DNA from: a bacterium
Lineage (GTDB): Bacteria > Actinomycetota > Actinomycetes > Actinomycetales > Actinomycetaceae
Reading direction: 5' to 3'
Length of the DNA: 5,745 nt
NCBI GenBank assembly: GCA_030544165.1
Contig: JAUNRP010000136.1
Coordinates: 1 to 5,745, forward strand
The notes below the pieces were generated by a model, which was not told the origin of the DNA, searched no databases, and was given only the letters and a program-made list of their open reading frames with translations. The position numbers and the translations under genes were made by a program. This document shows, one piece after another, positions 1 to 5,432 of this stretch (the stretch's first letter is position 1; each line of letters opens with the position of its first letter).

Positions 1-2
1 AG

Positions 3-74
3 CTGGACACGTTGACGGACCGGATTGTCTCGGCACTCATCACCGAATCGGCCGAGGATGGAGCCGGGCAGTAG
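3..74 (+). CDS. 3' end of an unidentified protein gene (partial)
   Basis: The reading frame that enters the window at base 3 stays open for 23 codons and ends in TAG at 72-74. The tail reads LDTLTDRIVSALITESAEDG followed by AGQ. It looks like a C-terminal amphipathic helix followed by an acidic, Gly-containing end, which is a plausible protein terminus. The other two forward frames either stop early or read through the non-coding repeat that follows. The gene would converge on the leftward gene that stops at 151. Too little is present to name a family, and it could be a chance open frame. Confidence 0.4.
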   Translation: MDTLTDRIVSALITESAEDGAGQ

Positions 75-80
75 GGGGCC

Positions 81-122
81 ACCAAAATCTGGCGCACCCT
101 CACGAAAATCTGGCGCACCCTC
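81..122. repeat. Tandem duplication of a 21-bp intergenic unit
   Basis: Two head-to-tail copies (81-101 and 102-122) differ only at their third base (C versus G). The shared core is aaaatctggcgcaccctc (84-101 and 105-122). The repeat fills most of the 76-bp gap between two converging genes. Read leftward, each unit is a GC-rich block followed by AGATTTT. I see no strong stem in it, so it is not a classical terminator. It may be a small family of intergenic repeats in this genome, or a bidirectional transcription or replication signal; the sequence alone does not decide. Confidence 0.75.
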
Positions 123-150
123 GCGGAGAGGGAGGGGAGATAGTGGGAGG

Positions 151-987
151 CTAGAGGGCCACTACGAAGCCGTCGTCGTCGACGGCGATCCCTCCCACCA
201 GCATCGCCGCGGCTCTCGCGTACTGCTCGATCTCCTGGATCACCTGGAGGCGGAGGTGCCGGTCCGCGCGCTGGAGCCTCCCGGTCATCGGCCGGGGCTC
301 GTGCCACCTCACGCTCGTCATCCGGGCGCCCTCCGCCCACTCCATCCCGGAGATCGCGAACGGGACCTCGGAGCGTTGGTGGATCACGTGGATTCCCCCC
401 ACCTCATCCAGCTCGCCGCCGGGCAGGGCGGGCATCCACAGGGCCCAGGACTTTCGGATGCGCGAATCGATCCGTGCATCCTCCCGGCCGGTGGTGGCCA
501 CGAACTCCTCGAGGTCCAGGCGTCCGGGCCCGTACACGGTGAGGTCAACGGCGGACTGTGGATCCGGCATCAGCACCACGGAGGTCCCGGCCAGGTGGAC
601 GGCTCCCGCGAGCCTGCGGGCCACGGACTGCATGAAGCGCAGGGTGTCGAACTCGATGCCGGTGGGGATCGCCGAGGGGAAGGCGTCCAGGATCGGGTCG
701 TGCCCCTCGAGCCCCAGGGGCAGTCCCCCCTCCCGCACCTTGGGGGTGAGGCACACCCAGGCCTGGGTGGACCACGCGGGCAGGTCCAGGACGCTGCGAA
801 CCTCGGGCTGGACCTCCCACGGTCCCGTCAGCGTGGCATCGCGTTCCAACACGATCGCGTCATCCGCGATCCACGCCGCATCCGGGTAGCGGGACCGCGC
901 GAGCGCCGCCACGTCCGCGGCCGAGCACTGCGCGTCCAGCACCAGCAGGTGGTGGAGGGAAGCGAGGTGCGGATCGAGGTGGGACAT
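151..987 (-). CDS. Conserved-looking hypothetical protein downstream of dcd
   Basis: This is a 278-residue protein starting with ATG (987-985) and ending in TAG (153-151). I do not recognise the family. It has no signal peptide and no membrane segment and looks soluble and cytoplasmic. The N-terminal third contains short alternating hydrophobic segments (about residues 11-50). The middle has a hydrophobic strand-like stretch, HLAGTSVVLMPDP (131-143). Residues 172-235 are rich in Arg and Trp (SWALWMPALPGG, MTSVRWHEPRP). The C-terminus is a helix (about 244-262) followed by a Gly/Asp-rich end. Its start lies only 4 bp behind the dcd stop, so the two are almost certainly co-transcribed, and translational coupling is likely because no clear Shine-Dalgarno sequence precedes the ATG. 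The context suggests nothing firmer than co-expression with a nucleotide enzyme. The long open frames on the opposite strand here are high-GC artefacts. Confidence 0.8.
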   Translation of the reverse strand: MSHLDPHLASLHHLLVLDAQCSAADVAALARSRYPDAAWIADDAIVLERDATLTGPWEVQPEVRSVLDLPAWSTQAWVCLTPKVREGGLPLGLEGHDPILDAFPSAIPTGIEFDTLRFMQSVARRLAGAVHLAGTSVVLMPDPQSAVDLTVYGPGRLDLEEFVATTGREDARIDSRIRKSWALWMPALPGGELDEVGGIHVIHQRSEVPFAISGMEWAEGARMTSVRWHEPRPMTGRLQRADRHLRLQVIQEIEQYARAAAMLVGGIAVDDDGFVVAL

Positions 988-991
988 GGGA

Positions 992-1597
992 CTAGAGGTG
1001 AGCTGCGTCGTCGTGGCCCTCGGTGACCCGGACCCGGGAGAAGTTCAGGTGCGAGCGGGAGGCGGTGGGGCCGCGCTGACCCTGGTAGCGCGAACCGGTG
1101 GCGCCGGCGCCGTAGGGGCGCTCGGCGGGTGAGGTGAGGCGGAAGAAGCAGAGCTGGCCCACCTTCATGCCGGGCCACAGGAGGATCGGCATGGTGGCCG
1201 TGTTGGAGAGCTCCAGGGTCACGTGGCCGGTGAAGCCCGGATCCACGAATCCGGCCGTGGAGTGCGTCAGCAGCCCGAGGCGGCCGAGCGAGGACTTGCC
1301 CTCGAGCCGCGCGGCCACGTCATCGGGGAGGGTGACGCGCTCGTACGTGGCGCCGAGCACGAACTCGCCGGGGTGGAGCACGAAGGGCTCGTCCGGGCCC
1401 ACGTCGATCAGGCGGGTGAGGTCCGGTTGGTCCGAAGAGGGATCGATCACCGGGTAGCGGTGGTTGTCGAAGAGCCGGAAGAGGCGATCGAGCCGCACAT
1501 CCACGCTGGCGGGCTGGACCATGGCCGGATCGAAGGGCTCGAGCACCACCCGACCGGCCTCGATCTGGGCACGGATATCGCGATCGGAGAGCAGCAC
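992..1597 (-). CDS. dcd: dCTP deaminase, probably bifunctional (dUMP-forming) type
   Basis: This cytosolic enzyme makes the precursor of dTMP: dCTP is deaminated to dUTP and, in the actinobacterial type studied in Mycobacterium tuberculosis, further hydrolysed to dUMP. The 201 residues fit the family (about 190). Visible hallmarks are MLLSDRDI at the N-terminus, MVQPASVDVRLD (26-37), the active-site segment KSSLGRLGLLTHSTAGF (101-117), GHVTLELSN with the catalytic Glu at 129, WPGMKVGQL (141-149) and the C-terminal YQGQRGPT (171-178) that closes over the nucleotide. Bifunctionality is inferred from overall similarity to the actinobacterial proteins. The C-terminus after NFSRVRV is a short, divergent extension. 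The start codon is GTG (1597-1595); no Shine-Dalgarno sequence precedes it, but a promoter -10 box sits 6 nt upstream. It is the first gene of a two-gene leftward unit. Confidence 0.97.
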   Translation of the reverse strand: MLLSDRDIRAQIEAGRVVLEPFDPAMVQPASVDVRLDRLFRLFDNHRYPVIDPSSDQPDLTRLIDVGPDEPFVLHPGEFVLGATYERVTLPDDVAARLEGKSSLGRLGLLTHSTAGFVDPGFTGHVTLELSNTATMPILLWPGMKVGQLCFFRLTSPAERPYGAGATGSRYQGQRGPTASRSHLNFSRVRVTEGHDDAAHL

Positions 1598-1603
1598 GCG
1601 GCC

Positions 1604-1633
1604 AGTCTATGCCGGTGGGGTGGGGCCGGTCAC
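1604..1633 (-). promoter_or_regulatory. Leftward promoter for dcd, positioned for a leaderless mRNA
   Basis: On the - strand a -35-like GTGACC (1633-1628) and a -10-like TAGACT (1609-1604) are separated by 18 bp. Both resemble actinobacterial vegetative promoters. The first G of the dcd GTG start is the seventh base after the -10 box, which is where transcription normally begins. The mRNA would therefore start at or next to the start codon, consistent with the missing ribosome-binding site. This is a prediction from motif spacing only. Confidence 0.55.
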
Positions 1634-1670
1634 GGCACGGGTGACGGTGCGGAGGCCCCACGGTTACGGG

Positions 1671-1676
1671 TATAGT
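1671..1676 (+). promoter_or_regulatory. -10 box of the tRNA-Gly promoter
   Basis: TATAGT lies 21 bp upstream of the first tRNA base and matches five of six consensus positions, which would give a short 5' leader of about 15 nt. I see no good -35 box at the usual distance; GTGACG at 1641-1646 is too far away (24 bp). The promoter is back-to-back with the dcd promoter. Confidence 0.5.
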
Positions 1677-1697
1677 GGATGCGCCGCACGCGGCAAC

Positions 1698-1771
1698 GCG
1701 GACGTAGTTCAATGGTAGAACTTCAGCTTCCCAAGCTGATAGCGCGGGTTCGATTCCCGTCGTCCGCTCCA
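1698..1771 (+). tRNA. tRNA-Gly, anticodon CCC
   Basis: A complete cloverleaf can be folded. The acceptor stem GCGGACG (1698-1704) pairs perfectly with CGTCCGC (1761-1767). The D stem is GTTC/GAAC (1707-1710 with 1718-1721). The anticodon stem TCAGC/GCTGA (1723-1727 with 1735-1739) carries the loop TTCCCAA with anticodon CCC at 1730-1732. The T stem is GCGGG/CCCGT (1744-1748 with 1756-1760) with loop TTCGATT. The discriminator base is U (1768), as usual for bacterial tRNA-Gly, and the 3' CCA is encoded (1769-1771). It reads GGG codons. No terminator with a T-tract follows, and the next gene starts about 40 nt downstream, so the two may share a transcript. Confidence 0.98.
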
Positions 1772-1792
1772 CGTATCACCGCAGGTCAGCCC

Positions 1793-1806
1793 CCACCGAA
1801 GGGTGG
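1793..1806 (+). promoter_or_regulatory. Small hairpin over the ribosome-binding region of the LuxR-type gene
   Basis: CCACC (1793-1797) pairs with GGTGG (1802-1806) around the loop GAAG. The loop and right arm contain the purine-rich GAAGGG (1798-1803), which would serve as ribosome-binding site for the ATG at 1812. The hairpin could mask that site or simply separate the tRNA from the mRNA. It has no T-tract, so it is not a typical terminator. Confidence 0.35.
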
Positions 1807-1811
1807 TCGCA

Positions 1812-2483
1812 ATGGTGGACTCCCCACTCCCCGAGCTCGAACGCTGCACGCACATCAACATGGCAGGCGTGGTGGCCGGTGCCGAACGCGAGGTGCTCTG
1901 CTTCCTGGTGGCCGAACTCACGCCCGCCGCCCTGGAGTCTGCCGGAGGGGTGATCTCGGACCTCCTCGAGCGCGGGGTCCTGCTGCGATTCATCTACCTG
2001 GACACCAACGTGACCAGCCCCGAGGTGCGGGGCTTCGCCGCCGACCTCACGGAGCGGGGCGGCCTCGCACGCTCGGTCCCCAGCCTCCCGGTACGCCTGG
2101 CACTCGTGGACGGCCGGGCCGCCGTCGTCGCCTCCGCCGCGCCCGGACGGAGGGACGAGGGCCTGATCGTGAGGTCCCCCGAGCTCCTCGATGCCCTCGG
2201 CGCCATGTTCGAGGAGCACTGGGAGCGCGCCACCCCCATCCACGTCTCCGCACCGCTCGAGAGCGCGGCCGGACCCCTCACCCGCACGGCGGCGCCCATC
2301 AGCCGCCAGGAGCAGAACCTCCTCACCCTGCTCGCGCACGGGAGGAGGGACGCGGAGATCGCCCGCACGCTCGGCGTCTCCGAGAGGAGCGTCTCGCGCA
2401 TGATCTCGGGACTCTTCGAGCGCACCGCCTCCTCCACCCGCTTCGAGCTCGGCGTGAAGGCATCACGCTTCGACTGGGTCTGA
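1812..2483 (+). CDS. LuxR-type DNA-binding regulator with an N-terminal PLD/TrmB-like sensor domain
   Basis: This is a 223-residue predicted transcription regulator. The C-terminal 60 residues (about 163-222) match the LuxR/GerE helix-turn-helix: ISRQEQNLLTLLAHGRRDAE, the recognition region IARTLGVSERSVSRMISGLF, and a last helix ending in SRFDWV. The N-terminal part (about 24-140: EREVLCFL, LLERGVLLRFIYLD, LPVRLALVDGRAAVVAS) resembles the non-catalytic phospholipase-D/TrmB-like ligand-binding fold found in a set of actinobacterial LuxR proteins. No HKD catalytic motif and no receiver domain are present, so it is not a response regulator. I chose the ATG at 1812 because GAAGGG lies 8 nt upstream; an in-frame GTG at 1803 would overlap that site. 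It sits between the tRNA and the ATP-grasp operon, 101 bp upstream of the latter, which makes that operon its most obvious target (inference). The ligand is unknown. Confidence 0.88.
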   Translation: MVDSPLPELERCTHINMAGVVAGAEREVLCFLVAELTPAALESAGGVISDLLERGVLLRFIYLDTNVTSPEVRGFAADLTERGGLARSVPSLPVRLALVDGRAAVVASAAPGRRDEGLIVRSPELLDALGAMFEEHWERATPIHVSAPLESAAGPLTRTAAPISRQEQNLLTLLAHGRRDAEIARTLGVSERSVSRMISGLFERTASSTRFELGVKASRFDWV

Positions 2484-2542
2484 CCCCGGCGCGCACCTGC
2501 TTCCCCACCCGAGGTTCACGTCCACCGCCACGAGAAGTGTGA

Positions 2543-2559
2543 TTGACTAAATCTTGACC
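2543..2559 (+). promoter_or_regulatory. TTGAC direct repeat in the promoter region of the ATP-grasp operon
   Basis: TTGACT (2543-2548) and TTGACC (2554-2559) are spaced exactly 11 bp apart, about one helical turn, inside the only AT-richer patch of the 101-bp gap. Either could be a -35 box, but I find no convincing -10 box 16-19 bp downstream of either. Two phased half-sites would also suit a dimeric regulator such as the LuxR-type protein encoded just upstream. Confidence 0.35.
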
Positions 2560-2584
2560 CGTTCGTGTCCAACCGCGAGGAGCC

Positions 2585-3808
2585 ATGCGCCCGTTCGATG
2601 AGGATGATGCCGCCGCCATCGAGCGGCCCCCCGCCATCCACATCGACGGCTCCCAGGCCGGAACCCTGCTCCGCGGGATCGAGCAGCGGGGACGGCTCGC
2701 ACGCCTCCTCCTTCATGACCTCGCCACCACGCGCACAGCCGTTGCCCGGGGCCTGATTCCCCCGGACGTGCTCTCGGAGACCCCCGGATGGTCGGCCTCA
2801 CTCAGCAGCCGGCCCATCGATGCACCGCCGGCCCACCTCCTCGCCTGCGTGGAACTCGTGCGCAACGCAGACCGCAGTTGGACCGTCCTCGCAGAGCGCT
2901 CCTCCCTCCCCTACGGCCTCGGGTTGCTGGCGAGCGCACCGTGGGGCGAGGACTCACCCTTCGCCTCGTTCTCCGAGTTCGTGGTGGAGGAACTGGACCG
3001 CCGGAGCCCGCACCGCGCCCTGCTCTACGATCCCGCCGCCATCTCCCCGGATGAGAACCTCGCTCCCCACCTCGTGGAGCAGGACGCCCGCGCCACGGCG
3101 GAGGTGCTCGGGATCGAACTCCTCACCCCCGCGGACCTCACGGTGGCCGATGGCCGCCTCGCGCGCACCTCCCATGCGCAGACACCCCGCGGCCCCCAGG
3201 GTTCTGGCGCAGACCTGCCCGCCCCCGATCTCCTGATCCGCTACAGCCCCTCCACCGCGCTCGATCCGCTGGAGCCCACCGGCCGCCCCCACACCGGGAT
3301 CCCCGGCCTGGGGGCACTCCTGCGCACGGGAGCCGTGACCGTGTCCAACCCCTCGGGCGCCGCGATCCTCGCCAACCCCGCCCTGGCCACGTTCCTCCCG
3401 CGCCTCACGCGCCACTACCTCTCCGAGGACCTGATCCTGCCCTCGGTCACCACCTACTGGTGCGGGGACCGCGCCATGTGCTCCCACACGATCGCCCACG
3501 TCTCCCGCCTGATCCTGCGCTGCGTGGCCACGCGCGAGATCTTCGACGGCCGCACCATGTCCATCCGCGAACTCGCGGACCTCTGCGCCCAGATCGCCGA
3601 TGAACCGTGGGACTGGGTGGGCCAGGAACCCGTGGAACCGGACGCGATCCAACTCCCCGACGGCGGCGTCACCCCCGTCATGCTGCGCGGGTACGCGGCC
3701 GGCGGGGAGGAGTGGCACGCACTGCCCGCCGGACTCGCCTTCATCGGCGAGCTCGATGACCGCTCCCGTCCCCTCACCCACGTGGTCCTCACCGAGGGGG
3801 ACGAATGA
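2585..3808 (+). CDS. Circularly permuted type-2 ATP-grasp-like protein, probably catalytically degenerate
   Basis: This 407-residue soluble protein belongs to the circularly permuted ATP-grasp family (DUF404/DUF407), thought to form peptide or amide bonds using ATP. Segments that match the family as I recall it are GIEQRGRLARLLLHDLATTR with GLIPPDVL (31-64), CVELVRNADRSWTVLAE (88-104), LDPL then TGIPGLGALLRTGAVTVSNP (226-256), the very characteristic LPRLTRHYLSEDLILPSVTT followed by YWCGD (271-295), and VGQEPV (345-350). The residues expected to hold ATP and Mg are missing. The lysine plus glycine-rich loop (VVKP..GSGGYG) that should follow YWCGD is replaced by LILRCVATREIFDG (309-322). The acidic run before LDPL is SPSTA, and the E-D-N segment after VL is AERSS. 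It is shorter than the usual roughly 480 residues. An in-frame stop at 2555-2557 and absence of other early start codons fix the ATG at 2585, although GAGGAG (2577-2582) lies unusually close to it. It overlaps the next gene by 4 bp (ATGA). Family membership is firm; loss of activity is inferred. Confidence 0.9.
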   Translation: MRPFDEDDAAAIERPPAIHIDGSQAGTLLRGIEQRGRLARLLLHDLATTRTAVARGLIPPDVLSETPGWSASLSSRPIDAPPAHLLACVELVRNADRSWTVLAERSSLPYGLGLLASAPWGEDSPFASFSEFVVEELDRRSPHRALLYDPAAISPDENLAPHLVEQDARATAEVLGIELLTPADLTVADGRLARTSHAQTPRGPQGSGADLPAPDLLIRYSPSTALDPLEPTGRPHTGIPGLGALLRTGAVTVSNPSGAAILANPALATFLPRLTRHYLSEDLILPSVTTYWCGDRAMCSHTIAHVSRLILRCVATREIFDGRTMSIRELADLCAQIADEPWDWVGQEPVEPDAIQLPDGGVTPVMLRGYAAGGEEWHALPAGLAFIGELDDRSRPLTHVVLTEGDE

Positions 3809-4599
3809 GCACCGTCCGCCTCACCATCACCGCCGAGCTCACCCTCGCATCCCCCACCATGGTCCGCACGCAGCTCCACGCGATCGAGGGCGCCACCCAG
3901 CACGTGGAGGGCACCACCCTCACCGCCACCCCGCCCGCCGCCACGCTCTCCAGCCGCCTCGCCGAGGGCGCACTCGCCACCTACCTCCACCTCCCCGCCG
4001 GCACCAGCCGCATCCAGGCCGAGTCCGTGGTGACCCTCTCCAAACCCGCCTACCTCTCCCGCAGGTTCCCCTCCCTCACCTGGGACCAGGCGGCCGCCCT
4101 CATCCGCGCGGTCCGCGCCACCGGCCGCACCGGCGATGACACGCACGTCACGCCGGGCGAGGCCCTCTACATGGCCGCCACCTCCGTCCCCTCGCCCCTC
4201 GTCTCCATTGACGACGACGCCCGGGACCTCGCGTTCTCCACCCTCGCTCCGGGCCAGCCGCTCATCGTGGGTGTGGCCGAGGTGGCCGCCAAGATCGCTG
4301 CCCGCGGACTCGATGCCGCCGATTCCACCCACGCCTTCCTCGGCGCCATGCGCGCGGTGGGCATCGCCTCCGCCTATGTGCTGGGAGTGGTGCCGGGCCG
4401 GGGCATCCACCCCTTCGCGGCGGTCTGCATCCCGGGCTTCACCTGGTTCCCCATCGATCCGCAGGCCTCCCGGCCCGTGGCCGACGGCACCGTGGTCCTC
4501 GCGTGGGGCCGCGATGCCGCCGACACCCCCCTCCTCCGGCTCCCCGACGGCGGGGACGGCGGCGCCACCATCACCGCCACCGTCGCCCCCCAGAGGTAG
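3805..4599 (+). CDS. Transglutaminase-like protein lacking the catalytic cysteine
   Basis: This is a 264-residue protein without signal peptide or membrane segment. The first 80 residues (VRLTITAELT to QAESVVTL) look like the beta-rich N-terminal domain of bacterial transglutaminase-like proteins. The core follows at about 160-225. In the family the nucleophile lies in a segment like G-x-C-Q-D-F-A-H followed by LRALG; here the corresponding stretch is LDAADSTHAFLGAMRAVGI (169-187), with Ala171 at the Cys position while Asp173 and His176 align. The His/Asp part survives with identical spacing: HPFAAVCIPGFTWFPIDP (202-219), His202 and Asp218. The nearby Cys208 is on the wrong strand to replace the nucleophile. 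It is translationally coupled to the ATP-grasp-like gene by an ATGA overlap, with GAGGGGG (3794-3800) upstream as ribosome-binding site. In other actinobacteria such proteins are encoded with ATP-grasp and alpha-E proteins and may act on the same peptide. A scaffold or binding role is the best guess. Confidence 0.85.
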   Translation: MSTVRLTITAELTLASPTMVRTQLHAIEGATQHVEGTTLTATPPAATLSSRLAEGALATYLHLPAGTSRIQAESVVTLSKPAYLSRRFPSLTWDQAAALIRAVRATGRTGDDTHVTPGEALYMAATSVPSPLVSIDDDARDLAFSTLAPGQPLIVGVAEVAAKIAARGLDAADSTHAFLGAMRAVGIASAYVLGVVPGRGIHPFAAVCIPGFTWFPIDPQASRPVADGTVVLAWGRDAADTPLLRLPDGGDGGATITATVAPQR

Positions 4600-4607
4600 G
4601 AGGACGC

Positions 4608-5015
4608 ATGAAGCTGGTCGTGGCCGCGGCAATCATCGACGGCGATCGCCTCCTTGGCGCGGAACGCTCCTCTCCGCCCGCGCTCGCGGGCCAGTGGGAA
4701 CTGCCCGGCGGCAAGGTGGAGGTGGGGGAGGAACCGGAGGAGGCGCTCCTGCGGGAGATCCGCGAGGAGCTCGGTGTGGAGATCGAACTCGGACCGATCG
4801 TGGCTCCTGCCGGCGGCGGGGACTGGCCCGTGCTCGGCGGCCACCTGATGCGCGTCTGGTTGGCCCGGCTGACGGGCGGGACGCCGGAACCGCTCCAGGA
4901 TCACGACTCCCTGGCATGGGTGCCGCTCGGTGAGCCGGACTCGGTGCCGTGGCTGGCACCGGACCTGCCGATCGTCGCGGCCGTACGGGAGGCGGCGCGG
5001 TCCGGGGGCTGGTGA
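4608..5015 (+). CDS. MutT-like NUDIX hydrolase
   Basis: This 135-residue enzyme is of the size and type of MutT (8-oxo-dGTP diphosphatase), which removes oxidised nucleotides from the pool. The NUDIX box is complete at residues 35-57: Gly35, Glu41, Arg49, Glu50, Glu53, Glu54 and Gly56 all fit G-x5-E-x7-R-E-U-x-E-E-x-G-U. It is preceded by GQWELPGGK, typical of MutT and CTP-pyrophosphohydrolase relatives. The N-terminal strand MKLVVAAAIIDGDRLLGAER is also typical. The exact substrate cannot be read from sequence. I chose ATG 4608 because AGGAGG (4598-4603) lies 4 nt upstream. That ribosome-binding site overlaps the transglutaminase-like stop codon, so this is the third gene of the operon. Its TGA (5013-5015) directly abuts the stop codon of the convergent gene. 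Confidence 0.93.
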   Translation: MKLVVAAAIIDGDRLLGAERSSPPALAGQWELPGGKVEVGEEPEEALLREIREELGVEIELGPIVAPAGGGDWPVLGGHLMRVWLARLTGGTPEPLQDHDSLAWVPLGEPDSVPWLAPDLPIVAAVREAARSGGW

Positions 5016-5432
5016 TCAGTTGATCTGCATCTCCACCTCGTGCGCCGGATTGCAGTACTCCGGGTACGTCACCGGCTGGGTCCGGCCGCACGAGGCGCCG
5101 ATCTCGTAGAAGGTGCTTCCCTCGTCCGTCAGGTCGAAGAGATCGTCGCACGCCTCCATGTCGCCCCCGAGGCAGGCCTGGGAGAGCCGTTCGAGTGCGG
5201 GGTCCTCAGCGGGGATGTCCGTGACTGCCTGCTGCGCCTCGTCGTCACAGGTACCCAGCCGCCCGGACGAGGTGCCGCCACACGTGACGGCAAACTCCTC
5301 GTACCCCGAGTCCACGGCGCTGGACCAGTAGAGCTCGTCGCACGCACCCATGTCCCCCGCGGCGCACGCATCCCAGAGTGGATCGAGGGTGGCGTCAGAC
5401 CCGTAGGAGTCTGACGCCGAGCCCCCAGCACT
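5016..5432 (-). pseudogene. C-terminal part of a cysteine-repeat membrane protein, cut off by an in-frame TGA
   Basis: This stretch continues the frame of the 5433-5745 gene directly after its TGA (5435-5433). It encodes a Ser/Gly/Asp-rich linker (SAGGSASDSYGSDAT), then two further copies of the cysteine repeat, and ends with TGA at 5018-5016. The protein similarity between the repeats shows that it belongs with the upstream part. No ATG, GTG or TTG occurs in frame between the interrupting TGA and the ATG at 5351-5349. That ATG lies inside repeat 2 (after its first Cys), so it is unlikely to be a natural start. The frame has no other defect, which fits a recent nonsense mutation, a sequencing error or stop-codon readthrough. 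If expressed alone it would lack the membrane anchor. Confidence 0.7.

Noticed and set aside
25..1026. A 333-codon forward open frame antisense to the hypothetical gene
   Set aside because: It is rich in Arg, Gly, His and Pro, has no domain-like pattern, spans the intergenic repeat and runs into the 3' end of dcd. It is a typical shadow frame of high-GC DNA.
1698..1771. tRNA-Gly 3' end as an attachment site of an integrated element
   Set aside because: No integrase gene and no second copy of the tRNA 3' end are seen in the window, and base composition does not change across the boundary.
2585..4599. The ATP-grasp/transglutaminase pair as ordinary pseudogenes
   Set aside because: Both frames are intact and translationally coupled with good ribosome-binding sites for the downstream genes, and scaffold motifs are well kept, so decay is less likely than a non-catalytic role.
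3454..4632. A 392-codon leftward open frame antisense to the ATP-grasp and transglutaminase-like genes
   Set aside because: Its composition is very Gly-rich, it crosses the boundary of two well-supported coupled genes, and the forward frames show clear family motifs.
4136..4933. A 265-codon forward frame overlapping the transglutaminase-like and NUDIX genes
   Set aside because: It is Pro, Ser and Arg rich, out of frame with both recognised proteins and has no motif of its own.
5014..5025. GATCA/TGATC inverted repeat at the convergent stops as a terminator
   Set aside because: The stem is 5 bp with a 2-nt loop and no T-tract, so it is too weak to call.
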